Assembly: GCF_018294505.1 (NCBI RefSeq)
Contig: NC_057796.1
Coordinates: 266,577,981 to 266,641,980 of the forward strand
Source of the DNA: Triticum aestivum
Taxonomy: Eukaryota > Streptophyta > Magnoliopsida > Poales > Poaceae
Direction of reading: 5' to 3'
DNA: 64,000 bases
Below, in pieces: positions 1 through 10,719 of this stretch; positions within the stretch are counted from its first letter, which is position 1; each line of letters begins with the position of its first letter. A model generated the notes under the pieces. That model ran no database searches. It was not told where the DNA came from and saw only the letters and a program-made list of their open reading frames with translations. The translations under genes and the position numbers were made by a program.

Positions 1-88
1 GGATGTCGAGGAGGAGGTGGTCGGGGAGGGCGCTGATTCCGTCCTCGCCGACGTGGCCGGCGTTGCGCTTGGGCGGCGGCGACTCCAT
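1..88 (-). CDS. F-box protein, N-terminus only (runs off the window)
   Basis: The minus-strand ATG at 88-86 opens a frame that stays open to the window edge (29 codons). After a short Pro/Lys-rich start it reads ISALPDHLLLDI, the typical beginning of a plant F-box (helix 1 plus the LPD motif). F-box proteins bind SKP1 in SCF ubiquitin ligases and choose substrates through a C-terminal domain, which is not visible here, so the subfamily (LRR, FBD, kelch) cannot be named. The start is supported by position: F-box genes of this type begin 10-20 residues before the LPD motif, and the 5' side carries a leader-like stretch (CTAGGGTTTCAG on the minus strand, 104-115). A GT31 first exon lies 85 bp upstream on the same strand, which is odd for an intact locus. 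Confidence 0.75.
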   Translation of the reverse strand, partial: MESPPPKRNAGHVGEDGISALPDHLLLDI

Positions 89-172
89 GGTCCCGACCGA
101 TTGACTGAAACCCTAGCTCGAATCAATGCGCCCCAGGCGGCGGCCTCCTGTTCGAGGTCGCGGCTCCCCCAC

Positions 173-463
173 CTTGTGCTTGCCGCGCGATCCGGTGGCG
201 AGGCCAGCCGGGAGGTCGGTGGCGCCGCCCGCGGCATCCCCGGGGCGCCGGTCCCAGGCGACAGAGACGGAGAGCGGGTGCGAGGAGTCCGGGCAGCGGC
301 CCCGCGGGGCCTCGGCGGGCGCCCGGGAGAGGGAGACCGCGGCGGCGAGGAACCCGGTGAGGCCGAAGAGGAGGCAGGCAGCGGAGACGGCCGGCGAGGA
401 GAGGAGGTGGCGGAGCGAGGAGCGGCGGGGGCGGCGGTGGGTGCGGATCTGGTGGGCCTCGGG
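173..463 (-). pseudogene. First exon of a GT31 beta-1,3-galactosyltransferase-like gene
   Basis: The minus-strand frame encodes a basic N-terminus (THRRPRRSSLRH), one hydrophobic signal-anchor helix (AVSAACLLFGLTGFLAAAVS, about 295-355), then a stem with CPDSSHPLSVSVAWDRRPGD and ends in GSRGKHK at 173. This is the type II Golgi anchor and stem pattern of plant GT31 galactosyltransferases, in which exon 1 ends just after the HK of HKVM. The next bases on the minus strand are GTGGGG, a plausible GT donor after AAG. No catalytic exons follow inside the window; instead an F-box ORF starts 85 bp further on. The 5' side has no clear ATG: the frame runs back through a G-homopolymer (495-510) into CACTA sequence. 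It is probably a truncated or captured exon, though a real gene with a very long intron cannot be excluded. Confidence 0.6.
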
Positions 464-466
464 GAG

Positions 467-529
467 GGGAGAGAGGGAGAGAAGAGATAACGGCGGGGGG
501 GGGGGGGGGGAGAGGGAGAGAAGAGATAA
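467..529. repeat. Short direct repeat around a 16-G homopolymer
   Basis: A GAGAGGGAGAGAAGAGATAA motif occurs at about 470-490 and again at 511-528, separated by a run of 16 G (495-510). It looks like slippage or a small tandem duplication at the upstream edge of the GT31-like exon, next to the CACTA fragment. Confidence 0.7.
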
Positions 530-552
530 CGTGCGGTGGGGGTGTGGATCTG

Positions 553-880
553 GTTTGCCGTCCGCTGTTTTGTCTCTTTGCCGTCTGCTAGCAAACGGCA
601 AGCTGTCTGCTAGCAGACGGCAAAGTGGGGGCGTTTTTTTCCGTAAACGGCTCGTTAGTGGGGGGCCACCTCTCTCTTTGCCGTCCGCCAGCTGACGGCA
701 AAGATTCTTTGCCGTCCGCCAGCTGACGGCAAAGAACTGACTGATGGCAAAGGCCTGTTTTGCTGTCTGCCATTTTCTTTGCCGTCTGCTTTTGGGTAGC
801 TGATGGCAAAGACCTTCTTTGCCATCCGCTAGCAGACGGCAAAGAGCTGGCAGATGGCAAATTAGCTGATTCCAGTAGTG
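553..880 (-). mobile_element. CACTA (En/Spm) transposon terminus, fragment
   Basis: The right edge reads TTCCAGTAGTG at 870-880, so on the minus strand it begins CACTACTGGAATCAGC, a CACTA-type terminal inverted repeat. Inside lie many forward and inverted copies of TTTGCCGTCTGC / GCAGACGGCAAA (553-850), the subterminal binding-site array typical of this superfamily. No matching left terminus is seen before 553, so the element is truncated or mostly outside the window. ORFs in this stretch are repeat artefacts. Confidence 0.8.
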
Positions 881-3800
881 ACAGCCCCCTCCGGGAGAGA
901 ACTGTTTCCGGCAAATCTTTCCGCGGCTTCACCGCACTTCTTCCCGGTGCCTTCTTCATCCCCAGGCAAGCCACAATACCCACTTGCATGATAGTCATGT
1001 AGTAGCCATGGTTTTCAACTTGAATATTTAATAAATGTCTGTTTGTTTAAAATATGGTTATCGTTGTTCCGGTGATGCTTAGAGTTTCATGTTTACTCTC
1101 GTGCCATGTTGTCTTTTACTCTACTATCATGTTCTACCTGCTAGTATTCCTTTCAGATGTTTATGCTTGCTAGTAGTACATGTTGATGTTGGTGATGGTC
1201 TTTGGTGCATGACTGTCGTCTTTCCCGAGTGCCGTCGTTATGCATGTTCCATTGTATCCAGTTGATTAAATGCTTTCATGGTAGCATTATCGATATGTTC
1301 TTGCATGCTATTTATTGTTGATGCTAGTAGTCCTGCTATGTTTCTGAGTAATGTACTTGTGATGTTCATGCTATTCAGTAAGCAATGCTCAGTCAGATAT
1401 ATGATTTGTTGTTGGTGATATGTTAAGAAGTAATGTTGCACATCCATGCTTATGTTGATGTCATGCTCATGTATTGTAGTTGCATCATGCTATTTTCATA
1501 TGACTCAGCTTATTGCATTCAAGTTTAACCAGACTTAATGAACTTGAACAACTGTTGGCTAAGTCATGGTGTCACCATATCGAGCTGACAAGTGCAACCA
1601 TACTTACCAGTATGGGACGGTCCTAGCTGGTTTATTGTCATGCCTCTCGCCGGTGCAACAACTAGGGAAGGTTATGGGCGCGCGCTACCCTGATCAGGTA
1701 GGTGGACATAAGCCTTGTAGACCTGTTGTTGTTGTACCTGGGTTGTCCCCGTTTGGGACTGTTTTGTTTTGCCACGACGGTGGCTGTTTTGCCTTTGGTA
1801 GGCTCGGTCACCCAGGACTGAACCCAATAAGGGGTGTTGGTCGGAGTGGCTGGGAGAGTGTCATGGCAGTAGATCAGTTTTGTCGGAACGTGATAACCCA
1901 CAAGTATAGGGGATCGCAACAGTTTTCGAGGGTAGAGTATTCAACCCAAATTTATTGATTCGACACAAGGGGAGCCAAAGAATATTCTCAAGTATTAGCA
2001 GTTGAGTTGTCAATTCAACCACACCCTGAAAACTGAATATCTGCAGCAAAGTATTTAGTAGTAAAGTAGTATGGAAGTAACAGTAACGGTGGCAAAAGTA
2101 ACAGTAGCAGTTTTGTAGTAATCGCAACAGTGGCAACGGTAAATTAACTAAGCAAAGATCAATATGAGGAAAGCGCGTAGGCATTGGATCAGTGATGGAT
2201 AATTATGTCGGATGCGATTCCTCATGCAACAGTTATGACATAGGGTGACACAGAACTAGCTCCAATTCATCAATGTAATATAGGCATATATTCCGAATAT
2301 AGTCATACGTGCTTATGGAAAAGAACTTGCATGACATCTTTTGTCCTACCCTCCCGTGGCAGCGGGGTCCTATTGGAAACTAAGAGATATTAAGGCGTCC
2401 TTTTAATAGAGTACCAGACCAAAGCATTAACACTTAGTGAATACATGAACTCCTCAAACTATGGTCATCACCGGGAGTGGTCCCGATTATTGTCACTTCG
2501 GGGTTGCCGGATCATAACACATAGTAGGTGACTATTGACTTGCAAGATAGGATCAAGAACTCACATATATTCATGAAAACATAATAGGTTCAGATCTGAA
2601 ATCATGGCACTCAGGCCCTAGTGACAAGCATTAGGCATAGCAAAGTCATAGCAGCATCAATGTTAGAACATAATGGATACTAGGGATCAAACCCTAACAA
2701 AACTAACTCGATTACATGGTAAATCTCATCCAACCATCACCGTCCAGCAAGCCTACGATGGGATTACTCACGCACGGCAGTGAGCATCATGAAATTGGTG
2801 ATGGAGGATGGTTGATGATGACGACGGCGACGGATTCCCGTCTCCGGAGCCCCAAACGGACTCCAGATCAGCCCTCCCGAGAGAGATTAGGGCTTGCTGG
2901 CGGCTCCGTATCGTAAAACATGATGAATCCTTCTCTCTGATTTTTTTCTCCCTGAACGTGTATATATGGAGTTGGAGTTGAGGTCAGTGGAGCTCCAGGG
3001 GACCCACGAGGCAAGGGGGCACGCCCCAGGGGGGTGGACGCGCCCCCACCCTTGTGGACAAGGTGTGGGCCCCCTGGTGTTGATTCTTTCTCCAGTATTT
3101 TTTATTAATTCCAAAAATATTCTCTATGAAGTTTCAGGTCATTCCGTGAACTTTTATTCCTGCACAAAAATAACACCATGGCAATTCTGCTGAAAACAGC
3201 GTCAGTCCGGGTTAGTTCCATTCAAATCATGCAAGTTAGAGTCGAAAACAAGGGCCAAAGTGTTTGGAGAAGTAGATACGATGGAGACGTATCAGAACAC
3301 CGTTGGTCCACCCGAATGGGAGTGTGAGGCCATGGGTTCTGTGGTGTGGGTACAGTGTGCTACCTCTGCAGAGTGTATTAATCTATCGATAGCCGCGCCA
3401 GCGGATAAGGGCCCAGTTCGTAGTTGGTCACACTATGGGTCAACAGTAATAATAATGATGTGCTTAATAACAACCCGGTTCAATGATGAGATAAGTTGGT
3501 TATGTGATCCATGATTGATCACCGTTGGGTTACGAGGTAACCCGTTGAACCAAGTGTGGTTTCGTTTGTGATCGGTGATTGATCACCGTGGTATCGAGGA
3601 TACCGAGTTATTGGATATTTGTGCGAGAATCCTGGGTAAAGATCAAGCTCCTTGTGTTCATGTAATGATTACTGCGGTATTGTTTATACCAAGCTTGATT
3701 TGATCCTGAGATGATCGTGTGATGTCCGTGGATGGTAAGTGATGCATGTGATGGTTACGAGGAAAACCGAGCAGAATTAGTGGAGCATATAGTGTCATCA

Positions 3801-4374
3801 TGTTGCATGCTAGTATCTTCAAATTCATATGTTCATGCCATGCTGATATTGTGCTAGTTGTATCATGTTCATATTGTTCATGCCATGTTGTTCTGAGGAT
3901 ATCATGTTAATCAGTATTAACCTGTAATTGCCATGCTGTTTTTTGTCTTGAATGCTTCTGGTTATTGTGAGCTTGCAAGTACATTCAATGTACTGACCTG
4001 GCGTGTCATGCCAGATTGCAGGTCATGCCGGATTTGATAGCTTGTTTGTCGTGGATCCCTTGTTTGCGATCTAGGATAAGCGTTCCAGCCAGAGTCCCTG
4101 CTGAGTGGAGTTCAGCACCGTCATCATTGTTCTGTTGCTAGAAGTTATTCCGCTGCTTCGCGTTGTTCTGCTGCTTGCATAGAGCAATAGTGGCAGGCGT
4201 AGTGTCACCATGCCGATGTAATTCCCCGTTATATCGGAAACCCTTGTACCCAAATAGATTGTAATAAAGAGCTGATTTGTTCTATGCTAAGCAGTGTCGT
4301 ATTCCAGAAGACTTCATCTCGATCTCTGGGCTGGAATACGAGGTGTTCCGGTTTCTCTGAGCTGGGGTGCCACA
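881..4374 (+). mobile_element. Long LTR of a gypsy-type retrotransposon, interrupted by a solo LTR
   Basis: The segment ends GGGGTGCCACA at 4374 and is followed at once by a tRNA-iMet primer-binding site, which fixes the right border of a 5' LTR. The left border is not seen; it appears cut by the CACTA end at 880. Low-complexity runs of CATGCTAG / TTCATGCCATG, a CAGGCAAGC motif at 963-971 and an acceptor-like site near 4013 match the layout of other long LTRs in the window. The LTR is split by 1891-3294. A short hairpin (CGTATTCCAG / CTGGAATACG, about 4308-4340) lies near the LTR end. No full-length ORF exists. Confidence 0.7.
1891..3294 (-). mobile_element. Solo LTR, Athila-like family, nested in the long LTR
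   Basis: It begins TGATAACCCACAAG and ends GGAGACGTATCA, giving TGATA...TATCA inverted ends over 1404 bp. It is flanked by GAACG (1886-1890) and GAACA (3295-3299), a 5-bp target duplication with one mismatch; removing it restores continuous outer LTR. On the minus strand it starts TGATACGTCTCC and ends TTGTGGGTTATCA, a very abundant Triticeae LTR type that I associate with Athila-like elements. No internal domain is present, so it is a solo LTR. Confidence 0.8.
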
Positions 4375-4378
4375 GGCT

Positions 4379-4390
4379 TGGTATCAGAGC
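4379..4390 (+). other. Primer-binding site (tRNA-iMet)
   Basis: TGGTATCAGAGC lies 4 bp after the LTR end and is complementary to the 3' end of plant initiator tRNA-Met, the standard PBS of many Ty1/copia and chromovirus-type gypsy elements. Confidence 0.9.
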
Positions 4391-5450
4391 AGGTCTGGCT
4401 GTACGACGCCCTAGCCCGCACGAACGTTAGAAAACAGTAGTATTGACCCTAGTTGGTTTGTTGCACTTGATTGCTGCATTTGTTTTTCGCATAGCATGCA
4501 TATAGATTATTATTTAGTCGCTAACAGTTAATCTTGTGAGTTTAGGTGGCATCGTTTCGATCCACTACCTGCACACTCTTTCTTAGCATGCCTGCTCTTT
4601 GGTGTTCGGCGTCATGTATATCCCAGCAGATGATGTCCTGGTACCAAGTGTTCCAGACACCATTTGTAGTAGTATTGCTCAGGTATCGCGTCAATATATT
4701 TTTTCCACCACCCACCCATATTATTTCGGTGTTAGACTTGTTTCTATCCCGAATCGTGCTTTCCATCTCGTCCCCTTGGCAACCCTTGCTGATCTCTGTT
4801 ATCAGAAAAAGGGCAATGCCATTAAACCCAGTCTTCCACCGTTATCTTGCCCTGTCATTTCATTCTTTGGACGTGTACAATTCCCATTCGTACGCTTGAT
4901 GATGATGTGGTCGTGACCTTTGTGTCTCGGTACTTGATCGCCAAGTCCGTCCTCACCTGTGTATCCATCCAGATCCATTCGTTGTTCAGCCAGCGCGTGA
5001 TGTAGCCTTGGTTATGCCAATTCCTTTCTACACCTAGATTTCACTTTCGTGCACACCGTCATAGCATATTAGACTTGTAGTGCCGGAGTTTCCACGAGAT
5101 TTGTGTTCTTAGGAATGCATGCATATTATTGTGTGAGTAGCAGTAATATGTGATGATTGCTTGATATTAGTTATATTATTAGTATGCTTGTGTGCTTTTG
5201 TTTTCGTCGTTTCTTTTATTTCTTTCTTTGGGCCTTCGGTGTTACATATTTTCCCCTATTAAAGTTGCTCGTCAACCGACAACGGACCTGAAGAGTCAAC
5301 AAGGAATGCATATATTTGGAGACTCAGCTAAACAGAATGGAATTATCAGCAGACTACAGTGAAATTGGGAATATCTTGTCTGAATACAAAAGAAATCCTG
5401 GATGGACTGTCAGTATCATGTTTGCATTAGCGTGCACTCCTCACAACAGT
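4391..5450 (+). mobile_element. Decayed internal leader of the retrotransposon
   Basis: This follows the PBS and should hold the leader and gag. No gag, zinc knuckle or pol motif is readable. A stretch near 4540-4560 sits where element B has its pre-gag ORF start, but the frame is lost. The 3' part (5280-5450) is of unknown origin and holds only a short frame of 61 codons (5316-5501). It ends abruptly at the CACTA terminus at 5451. Confidence 0.45.
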
Positions 5451-6537
5451 CACTACAAAAAAAAAATACATTTCCGTGATGATACGTGTTTGTCACAGTA
5501 GGTCACGTTTTTTGTCATGCATGTACATCCATGACGATTTTATGTCAGAATCAAGATAGTCATACCTGTGCTGTCATCGAAGTGTTCCATGACATTACCA
5601 AAGTTATCATCACGGAAGTGTCCACTTCCATGACGATAAATCACGCGTCATAGAAGTGCTTTCATCAAGGGTGACCGACACGTGGCATCCACCGTAACGG
5701 AACGCCTTTAAGCTATCGGGTCCGATTTTGGATCCGGTAACCCGTTAACGGCCCCGACCAATGGGGATTTTCCACGTGTAAAATCATCATTGGCTGGAGG
5801 AAACACGTGTCGGCTCATCGTTGGGACAGATGTCATCCACTCATTGGACCGAAGGCGCCTATGATACGTCGACACGTGGCACGGCCCAACAGAGGCCCAT
5901 TCCTATGGAAAGGCCGGCCCATTTGACTTGGTCAAAAGGTGGCGGGCCGGCCCACGGGAAGCCTGTTAACGGCCTGTTCGCATATAGCCCATTTACAGCC
6001 CGCTAACCCAGGGACCGTTATGACCTATCCGAAATTAGGCCCAGTAGCGTCATCTGGGCCGTCCAATATGATTCCAGCCCGTTTTAAGTTCCGGCCCATG
6101 TATGGCCCATGACGTCTTTCGGCCCATATGAGGCCCTTTGTAACTCTTGGCCCATTAATGGCCCGTGGTGAAACTGGCCCGTAATGAACAGTGTATCACT
6201 TTATACCCATTAACGGCCAATTATTCCATTGGGCCGTTTCCAGCCCTTGTTATCTTTCGGCCTTCTCAGGGCCCATTTATTCTTGGGCTCATTTCCAGCA
6301 TTCGGTTACTTACGGCTCGTTACTGTAATTTTTTGCTTGTGGGCCAAATGCAGCCCGTGGTTACAGTCGGCCCGTTTGTGGTCCGTTAATACGTTGGGCC
6401 CTTTTCATCGCGTCATCAAATACGACCGATTAACGACGACCCGTTATGGTCGGCCCATGAGCGGACGATTCCAACTCTAGCCCGTTTACGGCCATAATGC
6501 GGTCTGTTATTGGCCAATGTTTGGACAATCGATCATA

Positions 6538-6699
6538 CGGCCCGTAGAAGGCCCATTGATGATACGACCCGTAGAAGGCCCATTGTGTCTACGGCCCGTA
6601 GAAGGCCCATTGTGTCTATGCCCCGTAGAAGGCCCATTGTTTCTACGGCCCGTAGAAGGCCCGTTGTTTCTACGGCCCGTAGGAGGCCCAGTGTCACTA
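6538..6699. repeat. 27-bp tandem array, six units
   Basis: Six consecutive 27-bp units start at 6538, 6565, 6592, 6619, 6646 and 6673. Each holds CCCGTAGAAGGCCCATTG with small changes. They form the densest part of a GGCCC-rich subterminal region. Because 27 is a multiple of 3 they produce spurious repetitive ORFs on both strands. Confidence 0.9.
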
Positions 6700-7021
6700 C
6701 AGTAAATATGTAGCCCATGGTTATTGTGGCCTAGTTCTAAAAATTAGGTTATTGCGGCCACTAGCAAACGGCGGAAAAAGAACTACACTCACTACAAGCA
6801 AACAAATAAACAAGACAACAAGGAAATAAATAAGTAAGCAACTTACACTAGGCTATCACGGCTATTACACATATTACATCCACTAGGCATCGAAGTTCAC
6901 CACTGGTGCAAATATAGGGAACAAAGCAACATATCATATACACTGGTTGTCAAAGTTGGCGACCAGCGCAAATAAATGCCGCAGCAAAACAAGTCCAGAA
7001 CTGAAACCACTTCAGAAGATC

Positions 7022-7444
7022 TCAAGAAACAATATCCTGGGTACCCATAATGCTGGCAAGATGCTTAGCAAGCTTATTAACTTTCTCTTGTTTGGCGCTT
7101 AAATCCTCCAGCGCTTGCTGTTGCACCAGAAAGTATGCATCTGAATTCTGCAGGGACTTCCTCAGTCCTTTAGCTTCCCGTCGCAGCACATCTGATCGAT
7201 GTCTTTCAACTTGAAGTTGAGACTCAAGAAGATGAACTGATCCAGGCAGCGAGTTCGAAGAGTTTGTGCCAGCAGTAGTGGCCAGTAACTCAAACACTAC
7301 ATCAAGACTGGACTTTTGGGTTCTCTCACTGTCGTCAAGATAGTTTTTATCAGCTTTCTTGTAGACCAACAGGGATGTCTCACTATCTTGAACCTTATCT
7401 GCATTACTTCCTTTACCATTGCATAACTGGGTACTGTTCTCCAA
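7022..7444 (-). CDS. Terminal exon of the CACTA-borne gene
   Basis: This 140-codon frame ends with a TGA/TAG-type stop at 7022. It is Lys/Glu/Leu/Gln-rich with heptad spacing from about residue 70 on, consistent with a coiled-coil dimerisation segment. It is probably joined to the 30-bp exon at 7829-7858 (DGIETPMVQQ), which has a perfect donor context (CAG then GTATGT). Confidence 0.55.
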   Translation of the reverse strand: MENSTQLCNGKGSNADKVQDSETSLLVYKKADKNYLDDSERTQKSSLDVVFELLATTAGTNSSNSLPGSVHLLESQLQVERHRSDVLRREAKGLRKSLQNSDAYFLVQQQALEDLSAKQEKVNKLAKHLASIMGTQDIVS

Positions 7445-7940
7445 TATTTTGTTTGCATTTTAAAAGAGAAACAAGCAGACACATCACAGGTTTACCATGT
7501 TGTATATGAAACTCATTTTGGTAAATCAGTTCAGTAGTAAAGTGGAAAAGATAACAACATGAAACAAACATATCTATGTACCATGGTCACTCTATGGTCT
7601 ATAACATTCTAGTTTTTGTTGCCAAATCAAGATAGAGACACAGTTCAAATAATATTTGTTCAAGGAAAAGCAGAATAGACAGAATATAAGTGTGGGAAAC
7701 TATAGAGCAACAACAACACTTGTAATGTGCATGACATGAGAACATAACTGTTTATTCAATTGAAACTGAAATCAACATAGAGCAAGTTACAACAGCAAAC
7801 CAATTAAAGAAACAGGTTTAAAACATACCTGTTGCACCATTGGAGTTTCAATTCCATCCTTCAAATTTGAAAATAGTTGGTATGAGTAAATAAAGTGATG
7901 CAAGAGCAAAGGAGTATGAACCATAGCTACAGAACCTGAC

Positions 7941-8303
7941 CTGAGAACAAATCTTCTTCTCCTTTAAGCGTTGAGTTGGGATTCGGAGTGGTGGTCTTCG
8001 TGCTTTGGGCACTGCAGTTCCCTTACTAACTGCTCGTGTTTGGGTGCTGTGTGGTGGAGATGGTGCTGTGTCAACTAGAACTGGGTTACTATCTGCCGTG
8101 GTTGGGGTTAGAAGGGGTGTAGCTGGTTCTCTGTCCAACTGGGTATGGGTACAATCTGCGAGAGTCTGGTTTATGTGTGGTGTGGCTGGTTCTTGGGCAA
8201 GTACAACCATGGTTCTATCTGCATCAACTGGTAGCACTATCTTTTCCGAAGACCGTGTTGTTACTCCCTTAGATACTGCCATCACCCTCTCCAATTCAAA
8301 TGG
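7941..8303 (-). CDS. Internal exon of the CACTA-borne gene, Pro/Thr-rich
   Basis: It runs from an acceptor before CCATTTGAATTGG (8303) to a donor CTCAG/GTCAGG (7941), 121 codons. It has VTTRSSEKIVLPVDAD at its start, then a Pro/Thr/Ser-rich linker with two EPATPH/EPATPL copies and a basic end (RLKEKKICSQ). Its first ~25 codons are homologous to the exons at 8924-9073 and 9421-9574. Confidence 0.6.
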
Positions 8304-8923
8304 CTGATAAACAAGAAAAGTAATTGAAAGTACAGACATTGTATGATAGACAGGTGCAATGGATAGTGGGGAATAAAAGAGGGCATGAAATAATTCACAT
8401 TTATGTTGTCTAACCAAACATGATAGCATGACACAATTTCACATATATGATGGCTAACTAAACAGGATAGCATGACACAATTTCACATTATAATGGCTAA
8501 CTAAAAAAGATGGAAAGACATAGTTCAAAATATGATGACTATGTAAACAGGATGACATGATGTAACTATATAATGTGTTTATTAAATAGGTTGGCATGCC
8601 ATAATTCACATACATGCCGCCTATGGAAACATGATAGCATGATATAATTCACGGATAGAATGACATAATTCAAAATATGATGCTGTAAACACTAAAAAGG
8701 ATGAGATGATATAACTATATGATGTCTTTATTAAATGGGGTGCCATGCCATAATTCAGATAGATGCTGTGTATGTAAACATGATGGCATGATATAATTAA
8801 AATATATGATTTATATAGTAAGCAAGTAAGCAGATGGCAATCCATGTATGATGTAAAAACTAAGCAATGCAAGACAACATGCACGACATGGGTGATATAA
8901 CCCTGCCAAGTTTGAGCATAGAC

Positions 8924-9073
8924 CTCAGGGGGGAAATAGGACTGGTTATCAGTCTCTGAATCCTCCTCTGAGGAGCTCTCTGTAACCAGCAAGATGTCTG
9001 CTTCAGCAGGTAGCATTGTCTGCTCTGAATACCTTGTTTTCACACCAGATACTTCCATCACCCCTTCAAATGG
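8924..9073 (-). CDS. Duplicated internal exon (copy 1) of the CACTA-borne gene
   Basis: Exactly 50 codons lie between an acceptor before CCATTTGAAGG and a donor CCTGAG/GTCTATGC. It contains GVKTRYSEQTMLPAEAD and an acidic ESSSEEDSETD cluster. Being a multiple of three, it can be duplicated without frame loss. Confidence 0.6.
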
Positions 9074-9420
9074 CTGATGCACAGGAAGAGTAGTTGAATA
9101 TACAAACGTTGTCGACAAATGGAACACATAATACAAAAAAATGATAGCATGATATAATTCACATACATGATGATTGGCTAAACAGCATGGCATTGCATAA
9201 GTTCACACATATAATGCCTTTGCAACAAGATAGCATTGCATAATTCACATATATAATGTCTTGCAACAAGATGGCAATGGATAATTCACATATATGGTAA
9301 TTAGACACTAAACAGGTGGCATTCACACAAAGCATGTCTAAACTAATCAAATGACATAGCAATGCAAGACACCAGACGCACGATATGAGAAACATAACCC
9401 TGCTAAGTTAGAGCATACAC

Positions 9421-9574
9421 CTCGGGGGGGGGGGGGATAGGACTGGTCATCTGTCTCTGAATCCTCCTCTGAGGAGCTATCCGTAACCAGTGAGATATGC
9501 GCTTCGTCAGATAGCATAGTCTGCTCTGAAGACCTTGTTTTCACTCCAGAATTTTCCATCACCATGTCAAATGG
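9421..9574 (-). pseudogene. Duplicated internal exon (copy 2), frame disturbed by G-run
   Basis: It has the same borders and content as the 8924-9073 exon (GVKTRSSEQTMLSDEAH, then DSSSEEDSETDD), but it is 154 bp because a G-run near 9424-9435 is expanded, which breaks the frame at its 3' end. Confidence 0.55.
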
Positions 9575-9893
9575 CTGACGCACATGAAGAGTAGTTGAAT
9601 GTACTAACATTGTTGACAAATGTAATACGTAACGAAAAAAAGGATAGCCGATATAATTCACATATAAGATGACTGGCTAAGCAGGATGGCATTGCAAGAT
9701 TCACATATATGATGCCTGGCTAAATAAGATGGCGTTGCATAATTCACATAAACGATGAATAAACTAAACAGATGGCATTCACACAAAGGATGTCTAAACT
9801 AAGCAGATGACATATTTGATGTATAAAGTAAGTAATGCAAGGCACCATATGCATGATATAACCAACATCAGCATGCCAAGTTAGAGCAAAGAC

Positions 9894-10089
9894 CTCAGGG
9901 GGTAAATAGAAGTGGTCTTCTCCTTCTGAATCCACCTCAGAATAGATATCTTCCTCTCGATTACAATCCAAAATGGGTGGAGGGGGGCTGCCTTTGCGCC
10001 TACCATGGAGCGACGTCTGCATGAAATTTTATTGCCACGCAAGGCTCGTCTCTTTTGCTCTACATGTTCAGTTCCATTGTTTACAATAA
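9894..10089 (-). pseudogene. Internal exon of the CACTA-borne gene with a frame break
   Basis: It starts after TGTCAG with VNNGTEHVEQKRRALRGNK and ends in SEVDSEGEDHFYLPPE at a GAG/GTCTTTGC donor like its neighbours. The two halves are in different frames, with the break near 10020-10030. Confidence 0.5.
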
Positions 10090-10719
10090 CTGACATGCAT
10101 AGGAATAAAACATAGTGAGATTATGTAAGGAGTGCATGCAGAAATCCAGAGTGATGGTAGCAACCTATGGATAGACCCAAAACCAATGATAGCAGGCAGA
10201 TAATGGCTTCAGTTAAAAAATACAGATAATGGCTTCTTTACTGTTTGTTTCCCACCCAACATGAAACTCATAGTAGACACCAGAGATTAACCAGATAGTA
10301 GATAGATACTATTGATTGCGGCCCTGATATGTACCCCACAACCATTTAAAAACTAAAGTTTGACCATTAGTTTGGAGTTGACTTAGAGTCTAATCGGTGA
10401 ACAGGACTATAAAGTAGCATGTAATATTAAGCGATGCATAACGTAAGCATACACGAAAGAGTGCGACGTCTCTTGCGGACCTGTGTAGTCCTCGAGGTCA
10501 TCTACTCGGTTGATGATGGTAATGCAGTTTTCATGGCTGCCGGCGACGGGGAAGAAGATCTGAGGCGGCGAAAGACAGTCTGGAGGCCGGATCCCTGCTG
10601 TGTTGGACCCTTTGTCGTTGGAGCAGCTGAGCTGGGGTGGACGACGATGCAGTAGGAGCGGGACAAACCACACAAGGTTTTCTTTGGCAACTATCTGTAA
10701 GAGAAGTAATTCTGTAAGG

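Larger units (their letters stand above)
7022..10655 (-). pseudogene. CACTA-borne multi-exon gene (accessory/transposase-related protein)
   Basis: Reading right to left, probable exons are 10655-10455, 10089-9894, 9574-9421, 9073-8924, 8303-7941, 7858-7829 and about 7444-7022. Acceptors recur as TCAG before CCATTTGA and donors as GAG or CAG before GT. The last exon is coiled-coil-like (heptads in QQALEDLSAKQEKVNKLAKH) and ends GTQDIVS plus stop, a C-terminus I associate with plant En/Spm-type transposon proteins. Middle exons carry acidic ESSSEEDSETD segments. The 7941-8303 and 8924-9073 exons are 363 and 150 bp, both multiples of three. Frame is broken in the 9894-10089 exon and by a G-run expansion in 9421-9574. 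DNA-cleavage (TNPD) motifs are absent, so this is the accessory gene, probably non-functional. Confidence 0.55.
5451..10700 (-). mobile_element. CACTA transposon, terminal and genic part
   Basis: The left edge is CACTACAAAAAAAAAA at 5451 (possible 3-bp target AGT at 5448-5450). It is followed by TGACG/TGTCA-rich subterminal DNA (5480-5700), then dense GGCCCAT/GGCCCGT repeats (5900-6720), and then a minus-strand multi-exon gene. This order of terminus, subterminal repeat array and intron-rich gene is the layout of Triticeae CACTA elements. The right terminus was not found, so the end coordinate is only where recognisable CACTA coding stops. Confidence 0.65.

Noticed and set aside
113..173. Continuation of the GT31-like frame past 173
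   Set aside because: The conserved part stops at KHK and a GT donor follows; the remaining codons to the stop look like intron.
4546..4916. 117- and 105-codon overlapping frames after the first PBS
   Set aside because: No gag or accessory-ORF similarity is visible, and the two frames overlap each other.
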